In this document: one piece after another, positions 5,701 to 10,800 of the stretch
Layout: each line of letters begins with the position of its first letter
How positions within the stretch are numbered: the first letter of the stretch is position 1
Source: Campylobacteraceae bacterium
Lineage (GTDB): Bacteria > Campylobacterota > Campylobacteria > Campylobacterales > Sulfurospirillaceae
Reading direction: 5' to 3'
Assembly (NCBI GenBank): GCA_019162915.1
Contig: JAFLKZ010000056.1
Location: forward strand, 1,238-12,037
Length of the DNA: 10,800 nucleotides
Translations under genes and position numbers: made by a program
Notes under the pieces: generated by a model
The model's database searches: none
Told to the model about the DNA's origin: nothing
Seen by the model: the letters and a program-made list of their open reading frames with translations, nothing else

Positions 5701-7479
5701 ATGGAACAATCAGATACCAAAAAAATTAAAATACTCTTTTTATTTGCCGTAGTACTTTTAGGTTTTATTATTTTCTTAGGTACGCTCTTTTACTGGGCAA
5801 CTATTGATAGAAGACTCCCAAAACTAGAACATCGAGAAGTTAATCATGCGTTACGCGGTAACATTATCAGCTCAGATGGCTTTAAAATAGCAACAAGCCA
5901 AAAACTCTACAAATCAATCGTGGATACTCGAAATATTGACCCTAAAAAAATAGAACTTTTTATTAAACTTTATTCTTTATATAGTGGGGATGACCCCAAA
6001 AATATAGAGTCAATTCTAAACTCAAATACAGGTAGCACGGTTCTCTCTTATAGAATTGATTCAAAAAGTGCCAAATATCTTCAAGAACTTTCTCGTAAAT
6101 TTTATAAATTAGGTGTTTTTAAAAGTTATGAGGACCCTAAAACTGGCGTTGCATTTTTGCATGGGCTGAGTGTACTCGAAAGTGGTGAAGATAGATTGTA
6201 TCCAGCTATGGATTCTGTGACTCCTATTTTGGGATATGTCAAGAAAATAGAACAAAAGAATATCACTAAGACAACAGGTGTTAAAGGGGTCGAGCGCTAC
6301 TATGAAGATAAACTCTCTTCTGTTCAAGATTCTCTTATTGTTGGCTCTCGTGATATCTCTAATGCTATAATACTTGATGGAAATAGTGTTTCTACTAGAA
6401 GATTTGATGGGTATGATGTGCATCTTAATGTCTCGCTTAAAATGCAAAAAATTATTGAAAATGTACTCGATAAACAGCAAAAAAATCTTGATGCCAAAGA
6501 GGTTGTTATCGCCGTGATGAATAGTGAAACGGGCGAAATTATCACTTTAGCAAGTAGCAATCGATTTAATCCTGATGGTATCGCTAAAAAAGATTATTCA
6601 GCCCTTAATATTTCAGCGATAGAATATATTTATGAGCCAGGTTCGGTTATGAAGTCCATCACATTTGCACTTTTGCTTCGAGCCAATAAAATCAATCCTT
6701 ATGATTTAATTAATGTTTATGGTGGAAGTTATAAAATAGGCACGAAGGTCATTAAAGACACCCATAAAGCAGATAAACTGAGTGCTGAAGATATTATCGT
6801 GTATTCGAGTAATGTTGGAATAGCGCAAATTTCTCAAAAACTTGATGCGGTAGAATTTTATCAAGGATTAAAAGATTTTGGATTTTCCGTGCCAACAGGA
6901 GTTGATTTGCCTTTTGAACACCCAGGGGTCATCCCCGCGCTCAATAAATTTAACTCCCCAATCTATAAAGCAACCGTTGGCTATGGTTATGGTATGAATG
7001 CGACTTTTATGCAGGTGCTTAAAGCCTATAATGTTTTTAATAACAATGGTAGAATTATAACGCCTATTTTGGTAAAAAAATTAGTTTCGCAAACAGGGCA
7101 AGAAATTTTCCCAGAGCGTTCTCCTGAGCCTCAAATTTTACCGGTTGCTGTTGCTAAAAGAATGCAAAAGATACTGATTAAAACAGTACAGCAAGGTACG
7201 GGTACGGGAACAAAAATAGCAGGATTAGAGATTGGTGGGAAGACTGGAACTGCGCATATTGCAGAAGATGGTGAGTATGTTAGAGTTTATAATAGTTCAT
7301 TTTTTGGTTTTGCCAATGATAAAAAAAGTAAATATACCATAGGTGTATTAGTGAGAGAAGCTAAGAAAAAATATGCTTATTTCGCGGCACAAAGTGCGGT
7401 TCCTGTTTACAAAGAGATTATTGAAAAACTGGTAGAAAATGGCTATCTTGTTCCTTCTCCCGAAATTCTCAATAATTAA
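5701..7479 (+). CDS. ftsI: Class B penicillin-binding protein, septal transpeptidase FtsI/PbpB
   Basis: A 592-residue peptidoglycan transpeptidase that cross-links stem peptides in the periplasm. A short cytoplasmic tail is followed by one membrane anchor (about 10-33), then a class B pedestal domain beginning R-G-N-I-I-S-S-D-G (52-60). The transpeptidase domain has all three catalytic motifs: S315-V-M-K318 (nucleophile), S369-S-N371, and K514-T-G-T517. It also has a V-G-Y-G-Y-G-M segment (426-432). Position after fliE matches, from memory, C. jejuni pbpB (Cj0525c). Assignment to septal FtsI rather than elongation PBP2 rests on length, motif context and the RGxIxxxxG pattern. No Shine-Dalgarno lies before ATG 5701; the preceding bases are pyrimidine-rich (TCTTCTTCTTGC), so expression may depend on ribosomes ending fliE. 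Its stop overlaps the convergent hemH stop by 4 nt. Confidence 0.92.
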   Translation: MEQSDTKKIKILFLFAVVLLGFIIFLGTLFYWATIDRRLPKLEHREVNHALRGNIISSDGFKIATSQKLYKSIVDTRNIDPKKIELFIKLYSLYSGDDPKNIESILNSNTGSTVLSYRIDSKSAKYLQELSRKFYKLGVFKSYEDPKTGVAFLHGLSVLESGEDRLYPAMDSVTPILGYVKKIEQKNITKTTGVKGVERYYEDKLSSVQDSLIVGSRDISNAIILDGNSVSTRRFDGYDVHLNVSLKMQKIIENVLDKQQKNLDAKEVVIAVMNSETGEIITLASSNRFNPDGIAKKDYSALNISAIEYIYEPGSVMKSITFALLLRANKINPYDLINVYGGSYKIGTKVIKDTHKADKLSAEDIIVYSSNVGIAQISQKLDAVEFYQGLKDFGFSVPTGVDLPFEHPGVIPALNKFNSPIYKATVGYGYGMNATFMQVLKAYNVFNNNGRIITPILVKKLVSQTGQEIFPERSPEPQILPVAVAKRMQKILIKTVQQGTGTGTKIAGLEIGGKTGTAHIAEDGEYVRVYNSSFFGFANDKKSKYTIGVLVREAKKKYAYFAAQSAVPVYKEIIEKLVENGYLVPSPEILNN

Positions 7480-8411
7480 TCAGCAAGTTCTTTTAAACAC
7501 GCTACAAATTCATCTGCATCATTTGGACATTTAGCGACGATATAGCGTTCAAATCCAAGTTCATGCGCAACTTCTTTATATTCTATGCTTAATTCAAACT
7601 CTGTTTCTGAATTGTCTACTGTAAACGAGAGGGGAACAATTAAGGTATTTTTATTGACGAGTGATTTGAGTTTTTGCTCCAATGAGGGTTCAAGCCATTT
7701 TACAGGCCCTAACTTAGATTGATACGCTATATGTATCTCTTTAAATTCCAAGTTTTGAGCTTTGAGCATAGCTTCTAAAATCTTTACATGTAAGATTATT
7801 TCCGCTTGGTAAGAATCTCCTCTATCAACTATTTTTTGAGGAAGAGAGTGTGCTGAAAAGATAAGTTCCATTTCAGTTGGATTGTTTGTTCCAAGGGCTT
7901 CTTTAATCTTTTTGATAAGGAGTTGATTATAGAGCGTATTTTCATAAAATCGTTCTATAAATCGTACTTTGGGATTAAACCCGAGTTTATGTGAAATTTC
8001 ATTAAAATCTTCTAATGATGATTTTGTAGTCGTTGTTGAATAGTGTGGATAAAGAGGTAAAAGAATGACCTCTTCGATACCCTTTTGCATTAAATCTTGG
8101 ATAACTTCTTCACAAAAAGGCGGCGTATAGCGCATGGCAAAGGTTACATGTAAATGTGGCATAGCAGATTGTAATTTTGCAACTAGTTGTTGAGTGTAGC
8201 CAACAAGAGGAGATTTTCCTCCTAATTTAGCGTAGTTTGCAGTAGATGCTTTTTTACGTAATGTCACAATCATAAAAGCAATAAAAGCCCTTAATAAAGA
8301 GCTTTTTACGGTAATGATATTTTTGTCGTTAAACATATTTTTTAAAAATAGTTCTACTTCAGGAAGGTTGTTTGGACCTCCCATATTGAGAAGGATAACT
8401 GCTTTTTTCAC
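7476..8411 (-). CDS. hemH: Ferrochelatase HemH
   Basis: A 311-residue ferrochelatase, which inserts Fe2+ into protoporphyrin IX in the last step of protoporphyrin-dependent heme synthesis. Landmarks are the N-terminus K-K-A-V-I-L-L-N-M-G-G-P-N, L-L-P-L-Y-P-H-Y-S (117-125), S-A-H-S-L-P (186-191) with H188 as the metal-insertion histidine, Y-Q-S-K-L-G-P-V-K-W-L-E-P (230-242) and the acidic D-N-S-E-T segment with E269. There is no cysteine cluster, so no [2Fe-2S] site is expected. The start is GTG (8409-8411), preferred because it gives the standard N-terminus. It begins 3 nt after the gnnA stop with no strong ribosome site, suggesting coupling. As I recall, C. jejuni has the same neighbours (Cj0503c-Cj0505c). 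Two copies of TTACATGTAA lie inside this gene. Confidence 0.95.
   Translation of the reverse strand: MKKAVILLNMGGPNNLPEVELFLKNMFNDKNIITVKSSLLRAFIAFMIVTLRKKASTANYAKLGGKSPLVGYTQQLVAKLQSAMPHLHVTFAMRYTPPFCEEVIQDLMQKGIEEVILLPLYPHYSTTTTKSSLEDFNEISHKLGFNPKVRFIERFYENTLYNQLLIKKIKEALGTNNPTEMELIFSAHSLPQKIVDRGDSYQAEIILHVKILEAMLKAQNLEFKEIHIAYQSKLGPVKWLEPSLEQKLKSLVNKNTLIVPLSFTVDNSETEFELSIEYKEVAHELGFERYIVAKCPNDADEFVACLKELAD
7784..7793. repeat. Palindrome TTACATGTAA, copy 1 in hemH
   Basis: A perfect 10-bp palindrome (context CTTTACATGTAAGA) within hemH, encoding L-H-V-K on the minus strand. It is 360 bp from the second hemH copy. Confidence 0.65.
8144..8153. repeat. Palindrome TTACATGTAA, copy 2 in hemH
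   Basis: A perfect 10-bp palindrome (context GGTTACATGTAAATG) within hemH, encoding L-H-V-T on the minus strand. It is offset from the other hemH copy by exactly 360 bp and is in the same reading frame. Confidence 0.65.
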
Positions 8412-8414
8412 GAG

Positions 8415-9314
8415 TTACTGCTCACGAGAAGATATATCGAGCGTTATCATGCTATCTTCAATCGTGCTTAGTCCACAGCGATCACCTGTTTCGATAAATT
8501 GTGCAAATGCTTTGTGTTCTCTAACCAAAGGCTCTTCTTTTTTAACCATACATTTACGGATAACATAAGAGTTGTTTCTTTGATATTCTGAGTACTCTGT
8601 CAAATCTTGCTCCATCAAATTTGCTTCATAGTAACCATCTTTAGTTGCTACTTCAATGGTTCTTTTTCTAAAAGGAGTAAGCCAGTTAGTCGTGATGCTT
8701 GCAACGATTTCACTAGAGAGTTTAAAAGAAAGAATAGCGTTGTCTTCATGGTGATTGTGAATTTTTTGAGATTTATAGATAGACACTTGTTCTATCTCAT
8801 GACCTGAAATATAACGAATAAGATCAATATCGTGTACGGAAAGGTCGGTTAAAATGCCTACATCTGCGATACGTGGAGGAAAAGGCCCCACACGCGTAAT
8901 GCCAATACTATAAATCTCTTTTCCCTCTAACTCTTTTTTCAGTGCTTCAACGACAGGGTTAAATCGCTCTATATAACCGATACAAACTTTAGCATTGATA
9001 GCTTTTGCTGCTTGGAGAATTTCAGTCGCTTCTTGAGTGTTGGATGCAACTGGTTTTTCGATGAAAAGATCTTTGCCTTTTGCTAAACATTTAAGGGCCA
9101 CTTCTTTATGTAAAAAAGTAGGAACAACAATCACTGCCGCGTCAAAATCTGCAAGTTCAAGCATCTCATCTAAGCTTGTATAGAAAGGCTCATCGTACTC
9201 TTTGGTTTGCTGGACATCACAAAGTGCTGTGATTTGAAATTCACTGAGGCTTTTGAGAACTCTATAGTGGTTTTGACCCATAGAGCCAAGTCCTATTAGT
9301 GCTACTTTGACCAT
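8415..9314 (-). CDS. gnnA: GnnA-type UDP-GlcNAc 3-dehydrogenase (Gfo/Idh/MocA family)
   Basis: A 299-residue NAD-dependent sugar-nucleotide oxidoreductase. Residues 1-120 form a Rossmann domain with G-L-G-S-M-G (8-13) and the family E-K-P motif (86-88, catalytic K87). The C-terminal Gfo/Idh/MocA domain has L-T-D-L-S-V-H-D-I-D-L (155-165), where H161 and D157 are the expected substrate-site residues. With the neighbouring aminotransferase it fits GnnA, which oxidises the 3-OH of UDP-GlcNAc in the cytoplasm so that GnnB can add an amino group, giving UDP-GlcNAc3N for lipid A. The C. jejuni pair (Cj0504c/Cj0505c, from memory) sits beside hemH as here. AAAGG (9323-9327) precedes ATG 9312-9314, within the end of gnnB. 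A different 3-keto sugar substrate is possible, since family members look alike. Confidence 0.85.
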   Translation of the reverse strand: MVKVALIGLGSMGQNHYRVLKSLSEFQITALCDVQQTKEYDEPFYTSLDEMLELADFDAAVIVVPTFLHKEVALKCLAKGKDLFIEKPVASNTQEATEILQAAKAINAKVCIGYIERFNPVVEALKKELEGKEIYSIGITRVGPFPPRIADVGILTDLSVHDIDLIRYISGHEIEQVSIYKSQKIHNHHEDNAILSFKLSSEIVASITTNWLTPFRKRTIEVATKDGYYEANLMEQDLTEYSEYQRNNSYVIRKCMVKKEEPLVREHKAFAQFIETGDRCGLSTIEDSMITLDISSREQ

Positions 9315-9317
9315 GAT

Positions 9318-10409
9318 TTACGCCTTTATAGTATTGACAACAAAATCTTGTTGTTCGGTGGTTAAAAATGGGCTCATTGGAAGACTCATGATTTCATTTC
9401 CTACTTTTTCACTGATAGGAAAGTCACCTTTTTTGTATCCAAGATAAGCCAATGCTTCTTGTAAATGAAGAGGAATTGGGTAGTGAACGGCAGTTGGAAC
9501 ACCTGCATCCCCTAGTTTTTTCGCCATAGCTTCTCGGTTTTTAACACGAATAGAGTATTGTGCAAAAACAGAAGTTCGCTCATCCATGACTTTAGGAGTG
9601 ATGACATCTGCAGTGCTTAAAAGGGCGTTGTATCTACTTCCTATTTCAATCCTTTTAGCGATTTCTGCTTCAAAGTGCTTCATCTTGACATTTAAAATAG
9701 CTGCTTGAATCGCATCTAATCTACCGTTAATTCCGATGTATTTGTGCTCATATCTTTTGCCTTGGCCATGGTTGAGAAGAGATTTTATTTTCTCGCCAAG
9801 TGCTTCGTCATTACAAAAAATGGCGCCACCATCACCATAACATCCTAGTGGTTTGGATGGGAAAAAGCTGGTACAACCAATGGTACTTAGGTTACAACTT
9901 TTTTTGCCTTTGTACTCTGCCCCAAAACTTTGACAACCGTCTTCGATAACGACAAGGTTGTGTTTTTCCGCAATAGCGTTAATAGCGTCCATGTCAGCTG
10001 CTTGTCCATAAAGACAAACCGGCATAATCGCTTTAGTTCGTGAGGTGATTTTTGCTTCAATGAGTTTTGGGTCAATGTTGTAAGTAGTTTCATCAATATC
10101 AACAAATACAGGTATCGCTTTGAGCAATGCGATAGTTTCAGCTGTAGCAATAAAGGTAAATGGTGTTGTGATGATTTCATCGCCAGGTTGAATGTCAATC
10201 GCCATCAACGCTAATAAAAGGGCATCCGTTCCACTTGAACACGCATAAGCATATTTTGAACCGGTAAATTTGGCTAAATTTTCTTCTAGCTTAGTCACTT
10301 GTGGTCCCATAACAAACTGTGCGGAGCTTAGAACTCCTAAAATTTCTTTATCTATTTCTTCTTTGTAGGCTTCATATTGTGTTTTGAGGTCAATAAAAGG
10401 TATTTGCAT
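9318..10409 (-). CDS. gnnB: GnnB-type PLP sugar aminotransferase (DegT/DnrJ/EryC1)
   Basis: A 363-residue aminotransferase of the DegT/DnrJ/EryC1/StrS family. Landmarks are F-I-D-L-K (5-9), S-S-G-T-D-A-L (58-64), E-D-G-C-Q-S-F-G-A (156-164) with D157 contacting the PLP ring nitrogen, and T-S-F-F-P-S-K-P-L-G-C-Y-G-D-G-G-A (180-196) with K186 as the Schiff-base lysine. Y-G-Q near 134 and V-H-Y-P-I-P-L-H near the C-terminus are also typical. It should aminate the 3-keto product of GnnA, using glutamate, to give UDP-GlcNAc3N for lipid A with amide-linked acyl chains. The sequence is also close to WbpE/WlbC-type enzymes acting on 3-oxo-GlcNAcA, so the substrate rests on the gnnA-hemH context. ATG 10407-10409 has AAGGA at 10416-10420. 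It is the first gene of a three-gene minus-strand operon. Confidence 0.87.
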   Translation of the reverse strand: MQIPFIDLKTQYEAYKEEIDKEILGVLSSAQFVMGPQVTKLEENLAKFTGSKYAYACSSGTDALLLALMAIDIQPGDEIITTPFTFIATAETIALLKAIPVFVDIDETTYNIDPKLIEAKITSRTKAIMPVCLYGQAADMDAINAIAEKHNLVVIEDGCQSFGAEYKGKKSCNLSTIGCTSFFPSKPLGCYGDGGAIFCNDEALGEKIKSLLNHGQGKRYEHKYIGINGRLDAIQAAILNVKMKHFEAEIAKRIEIGSRYNALLSTADVITPKVMDERTSVFAQYSIRVKNREAMAKKLGDAGVPTAVHYPIPLHLQEALAYLGYKKGDFPISEKVGNEIMSLPMSPFLTTEQQDFVVNTIKA

Positions 10410-10439
10410 GGTTTTTCCTTTAGCGTAAAAATAGCTTGT

Positions 10440-10445
10440 ATTTTA
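10440..10445 (-). promoter_or_regulatory. Possible -10 of the gnnB-gnnA-hemH operon
   Basis: On the minus strand TAAAAT here would start transcription about 25 nt before gnnB, leaving room for the AAGGA ribosome site. No -35 is recognisable. This is a consensus guess. Confidence 0.35.
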
Positions 10446-10551
10446 CTCCAAACATTCTTTTGAGAGGATAAATAGGTTATAAATAATCATTGACTTTTAT
10501 TTATGGTGGAGAATGTAGGGGCTAGTGATGGTGGAGTGAGTAAGAAAATGG

Positions 10552-10563
10552 TTTACATGTAAA
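10552..10563. repeat. Palindrome TTTACATGTAAA, intergenic copy
   Basis: A perfect 12-bp palindrome in the gnnB/10618 intergenic region. Its centre is about 37 bp upstream of the predicted start site of the rightward promoter, a position where an activator or repressor could act. The flanks G10551 and G10564 do not pair. Confidence 0.75.
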
Positions 10564-10582
10564 GCCTTAAACCCATTTTTTG

Positions 10583-10588
10583 TATAAT
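10583..10588 (+). promoter_or_regulatory. -10 of the rightward gene at 10618
   Basis: A perfect TATAAT follows a T run (T10575-T10581), typical of Campylobacterota sigma-70 promoters that lack a -35. Start near 10595 and a GGAGTAA ribosome site at 10604-10610 are consistent with ATG 10618. Confidence 0.6.
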
Positions 10589-10617
10589 CCCCTCATTAAA
10601 AATGGAGTAATGAAACA

Positions 10618-10800
10618 ATGAATCATATGTTTAAAATTACCTTGATGTATGTGGCCATGTTTGTGATGATGGGGCTTTTCTGGTTTTGGATGGCAAAACC
10701 CTCAAGTGCGCTTATCACGTTGGAACCAAATGTCAAACTACAATGCCTCTCTTATGCCCCTTTTGGCAAGGATGAATCACCTTTTGATTTTGATAGAGGA
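10618..10800 (+). CDS. Membrane-anchored protein, probably GH17-like glycan enzyme (3' end missing)
   Basis: Only the first 61 codons are present; the frame is open to the window edge. Residues 5-26 form a membrane segment or uncleaved signal anchor. The next part, L-Q-C-L-S-Y-A-P-F-G-K-D-E-S-P-F-D (41-57), resembles the beginning of the glycoside hydrolase family 17 domain (S-Y-A-P-F followed by a charged loop and S-P), which occurs in bacterial beta-glucan glucosyltransferases and GT2 fusions. If so, it acts on periplasmic or surface glucan, but this rests on one short motif. GGAGTAA (10604-10610) supports ATG 10618; ATG 10627 is a weaker in-frame alternative. It has its own promoter and diverges from gnnB. 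Confidence 0.65.
   Translation, partial: MNHMFKITLMYVAMFVMMGLFWFWMAKPSSALITLEPNVKLQCLSYAPFGKDESPFDFDRG

Noticed and set aside
6109..6560. Minus-strand frames opposite ftsI
   Set aside because: They are shadows of the well-supported PBP gene with no recognisable domain.
9887..10198. Minus-strand frame inside gnnB in another phase
   Set aside because: It overlaps the conserved PLP-binding region of gnnB and has no independent start signal.
10490..10495. TTGACT as a -35 box
   Set aside because: No -10-like hexamer occurs 16-18 bp downstream, and the better TATAAT is nearly 90 bp away.

Overview
The window reads as chromosomal DNA of a Campylobacterota (epsilonproteobacterial) cell, most likely Sulfurospirillum-like. 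The basis is AT-rich coding sequence, a sigma-54 promoter of the Campylobacter flagellar type (TTGGAA-N7-TTGC) before flgB, the order flgB-flgC-fliE followed by a division penicillin-binding protein, and the order gnnB-gnnA-hemH. As I recall, Campylobacter jejuni has both gene orders. The genus is inferred; no 16S or other marker is present. There are no transposases, phage genes, CRISPR arrays or toxin systems. Coding density is very high, and the longest gene-free stretch is about 208 bp (10410-10617).

Layout. 1-660 (+): two consecutive thioredoxin-fold genes with CPYC active sites; the first is cut by the window edge and the second has a signal peptide. 653-1537 (-): a membrane protein with two nucleoside-recognition (GATE) repeats, overlapping the thioredoxin gene tail to tail. 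1606-1682 (+): tRNA-Arg with anticodon GCG and its own promoter. 4319 down to 1687 (-): ftsW, murG and a GNAT acetyltransferase, tightly packed; murG is broken by a single -1 frameshift at an A6 run that is also a textbook slippery heptamer. 4399-7479 (+): a sigma-54 promoter, flgB, flgC, fliE, then ftsI. 10409 down to 7476 (-): gnnB, gnnA, hemH, with 3-nt gaps. 10618 to the window end (+): the start of a membrane-anchored protein resembling the GH17 family.

How the genes work together. FtsW (glycan polymerase), MurG (lipid II synthesis) and FtsI (septal transpeptidase) are successive parts of septal peptidoglycan synthesis, and they sit on either side of the flagellar rod genes. GnnA and GnnB should make UDP-GlcNAc3N, the precursor for amide-linked acyl chains in lipid A. 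HemH inserts iron into protoporphyrin to complete heme.

Most notable observations: (1) murG is disrupted exactly at A AAA AAC, so it is either a sequencing error or a recoding site in an essential gene; (2) the palindrome TTACATGTAA occurs four times, roughly 100-fold more than base composition predicts, with two further near matches, and one copy sits next to the last gene's promoter. I did not find a convincing new multi-gene system here. The window is mostly core housekeeping DNA.
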